Shown here piece after piece: positions 44,932 to 52,899 of a stretch of 63,416 nt of DNA. How positions within the stretch are numbered: position 1 is the first letter of the stretch; every line of letters begins with the position of its first letter. Source of the stretch: SUP05 sp964577715 (GTDB lineage: Bacteria; Pseudomonadota; Gammaproteobacteria; PS1; Pseudothioglobaceae); contig CAZOAA010000006.1 in assembly GCA_964577715.1 (NCBI GenBank), forward strand, positions 1 through 63,416, read 5' to 3'. A program made the translations under genes and the position numbers. The notes under the pieces were generated by a model that was given only the letters and a program-made list of their open reading frames with translations, searched no databases and was not told where the DNA came from.

Positions 44932-45357
44932 ATGAAAAAACACATAATAGCAATCTCACTAGCAGTAGTAATGGCATCTAGCAGTATTTTGGCTGATGAT
45001 AAAAACAAAGGGTTTGATAACTTAGAGCATTTTGGCGGTGCTATAGGCGGAGTAGCAGATGATGGTTTTCGTAAGATTGGTGACGGTGTGGAATACATTG
45101 CTGGCAAAACAAAGGTATGGACTAAAGATCAGGTAGAGAAATTAAAAAACAATATTTGTGATGAAACTAAAGAAACGATTAAAGTTGTTGAAGTCGAAGT
45201 AGAAAAAATTGTTTACAGAGACAAAATTGTAAAAGTTGAAGTTCCAGTATATATTCAGCCAAAACAAAGACGCTGTGTTACCAAAGTGCACAACTCTAGA
45301 TTTGGCGATGTAACAGAAACTAAATCATGTACTGAATGGAAGCAAGCTTTTAAATAG
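44932..45357 (+). CDS. Small exported protein of unknown function
   Basis: A 141-residue protein from ATG 44932, chosen because GGAG stands 8 bases before it and MKKHIIAISLAVVMASSSILA is a clear signal peptide. The mature part is charged: a glycine-rich start (FGGAIGGVADDGFRKIGDG), a helix, then VEVEVEKIVYRDKIVKVEVPV, a hydrophobic/charged beta-like repeat, and two cysteines near the end (RRCVTKVH, KSCTEWKQ) that could form a disulfide. No family recognised. Its last codons and terminator (45340-45419) are duplicated at 48209-48289. Confidence 0.65.
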   Translation: MKKHIIAISLAVVMASSSILADDKNKGFDNLEHFGGAIGGVADDGFRKIGDGVEYIAGKTKVWTKDQVEKLKNNICDETKETIKVVEVEVEKIVYRDKIVKVEVPVYIQPKQRRCVTKVHNSRFGDVTETKSCTEWKQAFK

Positions 45358-45419
45358 TATTTAGTTCATTTTAATTAAACATTCAAAGGTCGCTTTTAAG
45401 CGGCCTTTTTATCTTTATT
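45340..45419 (+). repeat. 80-base direct repeat, copy 1 (gene end plus terminator)
   Basis: Covers the last codons of the exported-protein gene (QAFK and stop), the following spacer and the terminator. Copy 2 is at 48209-48289 with three differences (two substitutions, one extra T). Homologous recombination between them would remove 2869 bases. Confidence 0.95.
45385..45412 (+). terminator. Rho-independent terminator (copy 1)
   Basis: AAAGGTCGC pairs with GCGGCCTTT (one G-U), followed by a T run, 28 bases after the exported-protein stop codon. Confidence 0.88.
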
Positions 45420-45432
45420 GATTTAACTACTC

Positions 45433-45508
45433 TTTGTTACAAAAATTACACAAATATGGTTATACTTTGTTACAAATAATTTAATATTTACCTATACTTT
45501 ATAACAAA
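45433..45508 (+). promoter_or_regulatory. Three phased TTTGTTACAAA-type operators before the AAA ATPase gene
   Basis: The near-palindrome TTTGTTACAAA occurs at 45433-45443 and 45466-45476, and a variant TTTATAACAAA at 45498-45508; starts are 33 and 32 bases apart, about three helical turns. The last two are preceded by TATAC, a -10-like sequence; TATACT at 45493-45498 is only 11 bases before the ATG at 45510, so the mRNA may have almost no leader. Likely a repressor site set, perhaps autoregulatory. Confidence 0.6.
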
Positions 45509-45509
45509 A

Positions 45510-46862
45510 ATGACAGCACTAAATCGAAAATCTTACCTAAAATTACTAGCTTGGAAAGCGTCCAAGCGTAGAAAACCACTATTAATTCGTGGCGCTAGAC
45601 AGGTTGGAAAGACTACCTTGGTAAGAGATTTTTCTAAAGAGTTTGATAACTACATCGAGCTTAACCTTGAAAAAGAGGCAGATAAGGCACTATTTGAGAT
45701 TGATGATACTAGTAAAATTATTGACGCTATATTCTTGTCAAAAGCACATACACCAAGCAACAAGCCAACACTCGTCTTTATCGATGAAATTCAAGAATCT
45801 CCAAAAGCAATTCAACAACTAAGATATTTTTTTGAAGATATGCCTGAATTACATATTATTGCCGCAGGTTCATTGTTAGAATTCGCTTTAAAGCAAGTGC
45901 CTAGTTTTCCAGTAGGTAGAGTTGAATACCTTTATTTATACCCGCTTAATTTTGTTGAATATCTTGATGCTATTGGCAACAAAAGTGCAATAGATGCACT
46001 ACAAACATTACCAATACAAGAGTATTCACACAAAGTGCTATTGGAACTATTCCACCAATATGCAATCATTGGTGGCATGCCGGAAATAGTGAGTAACTAT
46101 GTAGAAGATAAAAACATTTCTAGTCTGTCAAACACCTACAATCAACTATGGCAATCTTACAAAGACGACGTAGAAAAATACGCAAAAAATAATACCGATA
46201 AAAAAATCATAAGGCATGTTGTAGAAACCGCACCCTACGCCAAAGACCGTATTAAATTTGAAGGATTTGGCCAGTCTAACTACCGTTCAAGAGAGGTGAG
46301 TGAGGCGCTTCATGCACTAGATTTAGCAAAAATTATTCAGCTTATATATCCAAGCACTAGTATTAAACCGCCCATCACTCCAGATCTTAAAAAAAGACCA
46401 AGATTGCAATTCTTAGATACTGGCATGCTCAATCAAATATTAATGCTACAAGCTGAAATGATTGCACTTCCAGATTTAGATGATTTTCATAAAGGTAGAA
46501 TTATTCAGCATCTAGTGGTGCAAGAGCTAACTACGATTAATGAAGATACCGCACTTAAATACCATTTTTGGGTAAGAGAAGAAAAAAACACCAACTCAGA
46601 AGTAGATGCGCTTATTCAGCATAAGTCTTATATTGTCCCAATCGAAGTTAAAGCTGGCACACAAGGTAAATTAAAATCACTACATCAATTTGTTGATCGC
46701 TGTGATCACCCTTATGCTTTGCGCCTATATTCAGGAAAGTTTAGCATAGAACAAGCAAAAACACCCAAGGGCACACCGTATTATTTAATGAATTTACCCT
46801 ATTATCTAACAACACAAATTCATCAATATTTGGAATTTTTTACCAGCAATTATAAAATTTAG
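45510..46862 (+). CDS. AAA ATPase with DUF4143 C-terminal domain (AAA_14 family)
   Basis: A 450-residue protein. The AAA_14 domain has Walker A GARQVGKTTLV near residues 28-38, Walker B TLVFIDEIQE near 87-96, and sensor AAGSLLEFAL. The C-terminal DUF4143 half contains a nuclease-like end (NSEVDALIQHKSYIVPIEVKAG, the D-x(n)-E-x-K arrangement of PD-(D/E)XK enzymes). These proteins are widespread in accessory DNA, often of uncertain role. No Shine-Dalgarno precedes the ATG. It is the first gene of the 2.87-kb insert between the 80-base repeats. Confidence 0.88.
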   Translation: MTALNRKSYLKLLAWKASKRRKPLLIRGARQVGKTTLVRDFSKEFDNYIELNLEKEADKALFEIDDTSKIIDAIFLSKAHTPSNKPTLVFIDEIQESPKAIQQLRYFFEDMPELHIIAAGSLLEFALKQVPSFPVGRVEYLYLYPLNFVEYLDAIGNKSAIDALQTLPIQEYSHKVLLELFHQYAIIGGMPEIVSNYVEDKNISSLSNTYNQLWQSYKDDVEKYAKNNTDKKIIRHVVETAPYAKDRIKFEGFGQSNYRSREVSEALHALDLAKIIQLIYPSTSIKPPITPDLKKRPRLQFLDTGMLNQILMLQAEMIALPDLDDFHKGRIIQHLVVQELTTINEDTALKYHFWVREEKNTNSEVDALIQHKSYIVPIEVKAGTQGKLKSLHQFVDRCDHPYALRLYSGKFSIEQAKTPKGTPYYLMNLPYYLTTQIHQYLEFFTSNYKI

Positions 46863-47100
46863 AAAATTTTACAAATGGGTGATTTTGCTGTTTATTTTTA
46901 TATTTTTAACTCTCAATTGTTAATTATTCATTGAATTAATGGCTGTTTTATAGGGTTTAAAGGTGTTTAAGTAAGAGGGTTTTGAAAATATTGGATTTTT
47001 TAATAATGAGGGCAAAAATGATTGATAATAGTTCGTATGTAAACCCTACTTTAAAAAAATGGTACCACCTAGTTAACTGCATTAATTAATTTATTCCCGC
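46863..47100. other. Spacer between AAA ATPase and RhuM genes, with repeat-like sequence
   Basis: No well supported gene. The start (AAATTTAGAAAATTTTAC, then GGCTGTTTTATAGGG and TTTAAAGG near 46940-46970) resembles the spacer at 51571-51699 (GGAATTTTACGAATGAG, then GGCTGTTTTGTATGG and TTTAAAGG), so both may be decayed copies of one repeat. A 27-codon frame at 47006-47089 (MRAKMIDNSSYVNPTLKK) could be a gene remnant. RhuM itself has no clear ribosome binding site. Confidence 0.45.
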
Positions 47101-48111
47101 ATGAAAAACAACAACCAATTAATCATCTACCAAACCGAAGATGGCAAAGTCAAAATAGAAACACACTTTAAAAATGAAACAGTGTGGCTAAGCATCGGCC
47201 AAATAGCGGAACTTTTTCAAAGAGATAGAAGTGTTATAAGTAAGCATATAAAAAATATTTTTACAGAGGGTGAGTTGAATGAACAACTGGTATGTGCAAA
47301 TTTTGCACATACCACTCAACACGGTGCAGTAAAAGGGTTGACGCAATCTAAAGATGTAAAAAATTACAATCTTGATCTCATTATTTCAGTAGGATATCGA
47401 GTAAATTCTCACCAAGGAATCCACTTTAGAAAATGGGCAACAGCACTGATTAAGGAGTATTTGATTAAAGGCTTTGCCATGAATGACGAACTGCTGAAAG
47501 AAGCAGGAGGCGGAAACTACTTTGATGAGCTTTTGGCCCGTATCCGTGATATTCGCTCCAGTGAAAAGGTATTTTGGCGAAAAGTGTTGGATGTATATGC
47601 CACTAGTATTGACTACGACCCAAAAACAGAGCAATCTGTAATGGTGTTTAAAACCATTCAAAATAAAATGCACTGGGCAAGCCACGGAGAAACGGCAGCC
47701 GAAACAGTATATAAGCGAGTAGATTCTACCAAAGATCATGCTGGATTGACTAACTTTAAAGGTGAAACCCCAACCAAGAAAGAAGTTGAAATTGCCAAAA
47801 ATTATCTATCAAAAGATGAATTGGATATCTTAAATAGAATGGTAACTGCGTTTTTAGAAATTGCAGAAATTCAAGCGCTGGATCGTACACCGATGTATAT
47901 GACAGATTGGATTAAGCAGTTAGATGCTTTCTTGAAAATGACCAATAAAGATATACTGCAACACTCTGGCGCAATAAGTCATCAACAAGCTATAGAAAAA
48001 GCTCATAATGAGTATGAAGCCTATAAAGATAAAATCAAGAATAGAATTACTCAAGTTGAGAAAGATTTTATTAAACAGCTTGAAAGTAAAACCAAGAATT
48101 TGAAAAAATGA
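47101..48111 (+). CDS. RhuM family protein
   Basis: A 336-residue protein of the RhuM family. The N-terminal DNA-binding-like part (VWLSIGQIAELFQRDRSVISKHIKNIF), the hallmark NYNLDLIISVGYRVNSHQG and HFRKWAT near residues 90-115, and the C-terminal Fic/DOC-like-neighbour region ending in coiled coil are present. RhuM was named in Salmonella pathogenicity island 3, but most relatives sit in type I restriction loci and other defence DNA, and the biochemical role is unknown. Here it is followed by a remnant of such a locus. Confidence 0.88.
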   Translation: MKNNNQLIIYQTEDGKVKIETHFKNETVWLSIGQIAELFQRDRSVISKHIKNIFTEGELNEQLVCANFAHTTQHGAVKGLTQSKDVKNYNLDLIISVGYRVNSHQGIHFRKWATALIKEYLIKGFAMNDELLKEAGGGNYFDELLARIRDIRSSEKVFWRKVLDVYATSIDYDPKTEQSVMVFKTIQNKMHWASHGETAAETVYKRVDSTKDHAGLTNFKGETPTKKEVEIAKNYLSKDELDILNRMVTAFLEIAEIQALDRTPMYMTDWIKQLDAFLKMTNKDILQHSGAISHQQAIEKAHNEYEAYKDKIKNRITQVEKDFIKQLESKTKNLKK

Positions 48112-48226
48112 AGCTAACTAAGAAAAAGTTAAAATATGGTGGTCAAGTTGGGTTGGTAGAAAGCTAGTAAAAAATAATTAACAAATGAAATTTACAGAAG
48201 CAAAATTAAAGCAAGCTTTTAAATAG
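48108..48226 (+). pseudogene. Remnants of a type I restriction locus fused to a foreign gene end
   Basis: Directly after RhuM (ATGA overlap) a 19-residue frame ends in YGGQVGLVES, echoing the GGQVGGQ repeat of the AlbA-type protein at 59183. At 48185 an ATG opens MKFTEAKLKQAF, which matches the start of hsdR at 60526 (MKFTETKLEQAF; 33 of 36 bases), but within the shared AAGCAAGCTTTT it switches into the tail of the exported-protein gene and stops at 48226. This marks the recombination joint. Confidence 0.8.
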
Positions 48227-48289
48227 TATTTAGTTCATTTTAATTAAACATTCAAAGGTCGCTTTTAAGTGGCCTTTTTTATCTTCATT
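48209..48289 (+). repeat. 80-base direct repeat, copy 2
   Basis: Second copy of 45340-45419, carrying the last codons of the exported-protein gene, its spacer and terminator, now joined in front to an hsdR-like start. It marks the right edge of the AAA-RhuM insert. Confidence 0.95.
48254..48280 (+). terminator. Rho-independent terminator (copy 2)
   Basis: Same hairpin as at 45385 with one base changed in the right arm (GTGGCCTTT), giving one more G-U pair, then a T run one base longer. Confidence 0.82.
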
Positions 48290-48365
48290 AACAAAACATA
48301 CAAACCACATTAGCACTTCATTTGCATTTTAGATAATGATGGCTTTCAAACAAATGGAAGCAATC

Positions 48366-50414
48366 ATGCAATACAAAAAACCCTTAGGCATCATCGCCGT
48401 TCTAATCACAGCGCTCACACTGTTTTATTCAAACTTCATTCGTGCAGATATTTCATTTGTACAAAAACCGCTTGAGGTTAAAACCTCTAGCACCAATCCA
48501 ATTAATGAAGTTAAGTCAGGCTCAATCATCTACACCATGAATGATAAATCTAGATTAACTCAAATTGCTCTTGATACTAAAGTACAGATGGATATCACTG
48601 GCACTATCAACCGTGTCAAACTTACCCAAACCTTCACCAATCCATCAAACCAATGGGTAGAAGGTGTGTATGTATTTCCATTACCCACAGATTCTGCTGT
48701 GGATCATTTGGATATGACAATTGGTAATCGCACTATCCAGGGGCAAATTAAAGAACGCAAGCAAGCTAAAAAGATTTACGATAAAGCTAAAAAAGCAGGC
48801 AAAAAAGCCTCTTTAGTCGAACAGCAACGCCCCAATATTTTTACCACTAAAGTTGCTAATATCGGCCCAGGGGAATCTATTAATATAACCATTGAGTATC
48901 AGCAAGCTGTGCGCATTGATAACAATAAATTCTCAATCCGATTTCCAATGGTAGTAGGGGATCGCTATATTCCAGGCAAGAAGATTGCTACAAGTGCAAA
49001 TGCACTAGGTAATATCCCCAATACTCATCGTGTGAAAGACGCAAGTAAAATCACCCCACCTGCCGATAATTCTGTTGATAGGCCTGTCGCTATTAGTATC
49101 AACCTTAAAGCTGGCTTTAATACCGATACCATTACCTCTGCCTACCATGAGATTGATATTATTGAAACTGACAAACTCACCAAACACATTAGCCTTAAAA
49201 ACACTCAGGCAGATCGTGACTTTGAGCTTACTTGGCAAGCACACAAATCCCTAACACCAGAGCTAGCCCTATTTACTCAGCAAAAAGATGATGACCACTA
49301 TCTAATGCTAATGGCAACACCACCGGCTGATGAAGTATTTAAACAAGCCAACACCCCCAGAGAAGTTATTTTTGTTATTGATTCATCAGGATCAATGATG
49401 GGTTCATCAATGGCGCAAGCAACAAAAGCGCTTAATAAAGCCGTTAATCGACTCAAACCAACAGACCGATTCAACATTATTGATTTTGACGATGAATTTG
49501 AAACCCTGTTCGATACTGCCATACCTGCTATTGATATGAACAAACGCCATGGTATTCGTTTTGCAAAGTATTTAGCTGCCAGTGGTGGCACAGAACCTCT
49601 AGAGGCCATTAAGTTTGCACTATCATCAAAAGATGAAGATTCACATAAATACCTGCGCCAAGTTGTCTTCTTAACTGACGGGCAAGTTGGCAACGAGCAA
49701 GAAATCATCAATACTGTGCGCCAATATATTGACAACGACCGCTTCTTTACCATTGGCATTGGTTCAGCGCCAAATTCACATTTAATGACCAAACTAGCAG
49801 AATACGGCAAAGGTACTTTTACTTATATTGGTGATATTGATGAAGTTGAGGCAAAAATGGGTGAGCTGTTTAATAAGCTAGAGTCCCCAGCAATGACTAA
49901 TATCAACATCAACTTCCCAGTAGGTATTAACGCCGAGCAGGCACTTGGCACTATCCCTGATTTATACAAAGGAGAAACCATCACCGCAGTTTATAAGATA
50001 AACGCCATACCAAATCAGCTAACTATTGTTGGTAATACCGCTAATGGCATCTTTACTAAAAACATCAATATTAATGCCAGTAATAATACCAATGGCATTA
50101 ATGTGCTTTGGGCACGAAGAGCAATCGATCAAATGATGGGCGAGCACCAATTGCAATACAGCGGGCTAAAGCGCAACAAAATCGAACAACAAATCATCGA
50201 TATAGCGCTTGAACACCACTTAGTCTCTAAGTTTACTTCATTGGTTGCCGTGGACATTACCCCTTCAAAACCAAGCAATAAGCCATCATCCAGCCAAATA
50301 ATTGCCAAAAAGGTAAAAGCCGCTAAAACAGCCACTAATTCATACTTCTGGATGCTATTAGGTTTGACAATAATGTTGTTAGCTGTATTCACTCGTAAGC
50401 GACAAGTAGCATGA
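48366..50414 (+). CDS. Proteobacterial sortase target: VIT and VWA domain protein
   Basis: A 682-residue exported protein from ATG 48366, preferred because GGAAG lies 5 bases upstream; a start at 48336 is possible. A signal anchor/peptide covers residues 1-28. A VIT domain follows (about 70-200: VQMDITGTINRVKLTQTFTNPSNQWVEGVYVFPLP, split here by family wording; GPGESINITIEYQQ), then VWA with MIDAS DSSGSMMGSS near 340. The C-terminus has a sorting-signal layout: a TATN-containing stretch, one membrane helix (FWMLLGLTIMLLAVF) and RKRQ. It is the dedicated substrate of the sortase encoded next, overlapping by 4 bases. Confidence 0.9.
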   Translation: MQYKKPLGIIAVLITALTLFYSNFIRADISFVQKPLEVKTSSTNPINEVKSGSIIYTMNDKSRLTQIALDTKVQMDITGTINRVKLTQTFTNPSNQWVEGVYVFPLPTDSAVDHLDMTIGNRTIQGQIKERKQAKKIYDKAKKAGKKASLVEQQRPNIFTTKVANIGPGESINITIEYQQAVRIDNNKFSIRFPMVVGDRYIPGKKIATSANALGNIPNTHRVKDASKITPPADNSVDRPVAISINLKAGFNTDTITSAYHEIDIIETDKLTKHISLKNTQADRDFELTWQAHKSLTPELALFTQQKDDDHYLMLMATPPADEVFKQANTPREVIFVIDSSGSMMGSSMAQATKALNKAVNRLKPTDRFNIIDFDDEFETLFDTAIPAIDMNKRHGIRFAKYLAASGGTEPLEAIKFALSSKDEDSHKYLRQVVFLTDGQVGNEQEIINTVRQYIDNDRFFTIGIGSAPNSHLMTKLAEYGKGTFTYIGDIDEVEAKMGELFNKLESPAMTNININFPVGINAEQALGTIPDLYKGETITAVYKINAIPNQLTIVGNTANGIFTKNININASNNTNGINVLWARRAIDQMMGEHQLQYSGLKRNKIEQQIIDIALEHHLVSKFTSLVAVDITPSKPSNKPSSSQIIAKKVKAAKTATNSYFWMLLGLTIMLLAVFTRKRQVA

Positions 50415-50983
50415 GTAAGGCTTTATTATTTGGCATCATTGGCATTACTACTTTTGCCTATGGTGCTTACATACCTATTAAGGCAGAGCTGGCCCAGTAC
50501 CTAATTCAATCTGCATGGAACGTTGCTAACAACACAGGCTATCAAGTCAAACCATGGAACTGGATGGATTCACATCCTGTCATGCGCCTATCATCTACTA
50601 AGCATGATCAAGACCTGATTATACTCTCGGGTGATACGGGCAATGTGTTGGCTTTTGCTCCAGGGCACAATAGCGCTACAAGTTACCCAGGAAGAAACAG
50701 CACTACACTTATCTCTGGGCATCGTGACACTCACTTTAGCTTTTTGCAAGATGTTATTCTGGGCGATAAATTTGAGCTAGATTCTATCGTTGATAACAAT
50801 CAATACACCTACGAGGTGAATAATATAAAAATCATCGATTCTACTCAACAAGACATTAGCATTAATGACAACCAATCAGAACTCAAATTAGTAACTTGCT
50901 ATCCGTTCAACACGCCTATTGCAGGCGGACCACTAAGATATTTAATAACCGCCAATTTAATCAACAAAAAGGAGAACACATGA
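50411..50983 (+). CDS. Class GN sortase
   Basis: Membrane-anchored cysteine transpeptidase of 190 residues. Residues 1-20 form the signal anchor. The catalytic set is complete: His in SGHRDTHFSF near residue 107, Cys in LVTCYPF near 164, and Arg in GPLRYLI near 177. Class GN sortases of marine proteobacteria act on a single VIT/VWA partner, here the gene just upstream (ATGA overlap). Confidence 0.93.
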   Translation: MSKALLFGIIGITTFAYGAYIPIKAELAQYLIQSAWNVANNTGYQVKPWNWMDSHPVMRLSSTKHDQDLIILSGDTGNVLAFAPGHNSATSYPGRNSTTLISGHRDTHFSFLQDVILGDKFELDSIVDNNQYTYEVNNIKIIDSTQQDISINDNQSELKLVTCYPFNTPIAGGPLRYLITANLINKKENT

Positions 50984-51177
50984 AAATTCTAACAGCATCA
51001 ATTATTCTACTATCTAGCATTTGGACGCCTGCGATACTAGAGCAATATTACCCAATTGAAGGGTGGATTTCTATACCCATTAACCTTAGTTTTTTTACCA
51101 TTTATGTACTTACTTTTTTAACTTTACTATTAACATTCACAAAAAACAACAAAATACAAAGAATAAACAACAAATAA
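50980..51177 (+). CDS. Small membrane protein of unknown function
   Basis: A 65-residue protein with two hydrophobic helices (ILTASIILLSSIW and the long ISIPINLSFFTIYVLTFLTL region) and a basic tail. The ATG at 50980 overlaps the sortase stop (ATGA) and has AAGGAG 5 bases upstream, so it is a real third gene of the sortase operon. Function unknown; such proteins could help sortase or substrate stay at the membrane. Confidence 0.7.
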   Translation: MKILTASIILLSSIWTPAILEQYYPIEGWISIPINLSFFTIYVLTFLTLLLTFTKNNKIQRINNK

Positions 51178-51232
51178 TGTATCAAATAAACACTTAATTT
51201 AAGTAGTATTACTATCAGTACTAGGAGTAAAT

Positions 51233-51577
51233 ATGAAATCAATATTAGCTATTTTTTTATCATTACTAATTACACAGGCAACTGCTAATCAAAACCTGAT
51301 TGTTTGTAACATAACGCTCAGTCCAGAAACTAAAGTCTTGTTAAATGATTTTTCTTATGATCAAGCACTCAAACAAGCTAAGCAGGGCGACCCTCAAGCG
51401 CAATACGCACTTGGCGTTATGTATGGCACAGGCATCAAGGTTAATGAAGATAAGCGTAGGTCTATTAAATGGCTCACTAAAGCTGCAATGAACAATGTAC
51501 CAAAAGCTAGAGAAAATCTATATAGTTCTTACCTATGCGGTTCAAAGATATTTTCTACCAAGATTTCAAAAGTTTAA
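51233..51577 (+). CDS. Exported Sel1-repeat protein, probably truncated
   Basis: A 114-residue protein with a signal peptide (MKSILAIFLSLLITQATA) and one clear Sel1/TPR-like repeat (AKQGDPQAQYALGVMYGTGIKVNEDKRRSIKWLTKAA) plus the opening of a second (MNNVPKARENLYSSYLCG). A ribosome site GGAG lies before the ATG. After that the sequence loses the repeat pattern and ends right where the repeat-like spacer starts at 51571, so the C-terminus may have been cut by insertion. Its role in cell-envelope protein contacts is inferred from the repeat type. Confidence 0.7.
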   Translation: MKSILAIFLSLLITQATANQNLIVCNITLSPETKVLLNDFSYDQALKQAKQGDPQAQYALGVMYGTGIKVNEDKRRSIKWLTKAAMNNVPKARENLYSSYLCGSKIFSTKISKV

Positions 51578-51699
51578 AAAATATTGGGAATTTTACGAAT
51601 GAGTGGTTTTCAACTGATAATAATCACTTTTTATTGACTAAAAGTGCTTTTAAGGGCTTTAAATAGGCTGTTTTGTATGGTTTTATTGGTTTAAAGGAA
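51571..51699. repeat. Repeat-like spacer to the left of the IS30 element
   Basis: Begins ATATTGGGAATTTTACGAATGAG, split here as ATATTGGGAATTTTACG plus AATGAG, which recurs to the right of the element at 52832-52855 (ATTGGGAAATTTTACG plus AATGAG). Its end (GGCTGTTTTGTATGG, TTTAAAGG) resembles 46939-46965. It looks like an interspersed repeat into which the IS30 element jumped. Confidence 0.5.
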
Positions 51700-52813
51700 G
51701 GTGAATTCTCATCATAAGTGCACAACTTCCAATTGACTGGCATCGATGCCAGTCATGCTATAGAATACCTCAAAAGGTGTTCTATAGCTTAAACATTTTC
51801 TAGGTCGTGAGTTTAGTTTGTCAGTTGCTATTTTGACTCTAATATAACTCACATCCTTGAGTACTGTCTTCTTCGGGAAGTATTGCCTTAACAAGCCATT
51901 AGCATTCTCGTTTTGTCCTCTCTCCCAACTACTGTATGGTTTAGAAAAGTAACTCATACAGCTAATTGCTTGATTAACCTTCTGGTGCGCATAAAACTCT
52001 TTGCCATTATCATAAGTAATTGAATCCACAATACGACCTAAAGGTTTAAGTAAACGGATAATAGCGGCAGACACATTATTCATGTGTCTGCTTGCTACTG
52101 GATAAGCCAATCTTAATTTAGTTACTCGCTCATCTAAAGTAACAATACCGCCTTGTCGATCTTTACCAATAATTGTATCAGCTTCCCAGCGGCCAAAGAC
52201 TAGGCGGTTATTAACCGCCCAAGGCCTTTGGTCAATATCAGTGCGATTAGGTATTGCACCACGGTTATTTAGGTAGCCATAGCGCTTACGATAAGCCTTG
52301 CCTTGATGCCTTAGATGTTTATATGGTTTGCCATTATGTTGCTTGTTTTTAAGAATGTATCTGTATACAGTCTCGTGATGTAGACTAATAATACCATCTC
52401 TACTCAAACGACCACAAACTTGCTCTGGTGACCAATCTAGCCTGAGGTATTTAGCAATCAGCTTTTTGATTGAATCATTAAGCTTGGATGCTTTATTTTT
52501 GGCAATATGTCTTTGCCCTGCAAAGACATGTGCTTGTTTGTAACGATAACCACTGCCACCGGTATTACGAGTAATCTCACGAATGATGGTTGTGTGCGAT
52601 CTATTAAGCTGTTTAGCTATTTGATTCTTAGTAACGCCTTGTCTGAGACAAGTAGCGATATAATACCTCTCTTCAGAGGTTAGTTGCTTGTACATAGTGT
52701 CCAACTCCGTTATAGCAATAAACCAATTATTATAAATTGGATGGCCTCTGATCTTATTCAAAGGCAGGTATTGCTGGTTTAACTTAGTTGTGCACTAATG
52801 ATGCGAATGTACC
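51700..52813 (-). mobile_element. Complete IS30-family insertion sequence
   Basis: Element of 1114 bases with 28-base terminal inverted repeats at 51700-51727 and 52786-52813 (24 of 28 matching; the inner AGTGCACAACT is perfect). The bases just outside are GAA on both sides (51697-51699 and 52814-52816), fitting the 2-3-base target duplication of the IS30 family. It encodes one transposase and appears intact. Confidence 0.85.
51712..52695 (-). CDS. IS30 family transposase
   Basis: A 327-residue transposase from ATG 52695 (MYKQLTSEERYYIATCLRQG); the frame extends upstream to 52761 but the family begins at this MYKQLT-type sequence. N-terminal helix-turn-helix (GVTKNQIAKQLNRSHTTIIREI), then the integrase core with DDE residues: WEADTIIG, SITYDNGKEF and the glutamate in ENANGLLRQYFPK. 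RPRKCLSYRTPFEVF is the standard ending. No frameshift seen, so it may be active. Confidence 0.93.
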   Translation of the reverse strand: MYKQLTSEERYYIATCLRQGVTKNQIAKQLNRSHTTIIREITRNTGGSGYRYKQAHVFAGQRHIAKNKASKLNDSIKKLIAKYLRLDWSPEQVCGRLSRDGIISLHHETVYRYILKNKQHNGKPYKHLRHQGKAYRKRYGYLNNRGAIPNRTDIDQRPWAVNNRLVFGRWEADTIIGKDRQGGIVTLDERVTKLRLAYPVASRHMNNVSAAIIRLLKPLGRIVDSITYDNGKEFYAHQKVNQAISCMSYFSKPYSSWERGQNENANGLLRQYFPKKTVLKDVSYIRVKIATDKLNSRPRKCLSYRTPFEVFYSMTGIDASQLEVVHL

Positions 52814-52816
52814 GAA

Positions 52817-52899
52817 GGAGTTTTGGAAAAATTGGGAAATTTTACGAATGAGATGTTTTTTTAAATTCTTTCACGAAAATTTATGAATTTTCTTAATGA
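52817..52899. repeat. Repeat-like spacer to the right of the IS30 element
   Basis: Contains ATTGGGAAATTTTACG plus AATGAG (about 52832-52855), the counterpart of the sequence at 51577, then a looser echo near 52885 (GAATTTTCTTAATGAG). No gene. Confidence 0.45.

Noticed and set aside
44862..45107. Opposite-strand frame over the exported-protein gene
   Set aside because: The plus-strand gene has a signal peptide, ribosome site and terminator; the reverse frame has none.
45385..45412. The duplicated terminator as a possible IS end or CRISPR-type repeat
   Set aside because: Only two copies exist, each includes a gene end, and the hairpin is an ordinary rho-independent terminator; duplication by insertion explains it.
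48336..48365. Upstream ATG codons for the VIT/VWA protein
   Set aside because: They lack a ribosome site, whereas ATG 48366 has GGAAG at the right distance and starts a cleaner signal sequence.
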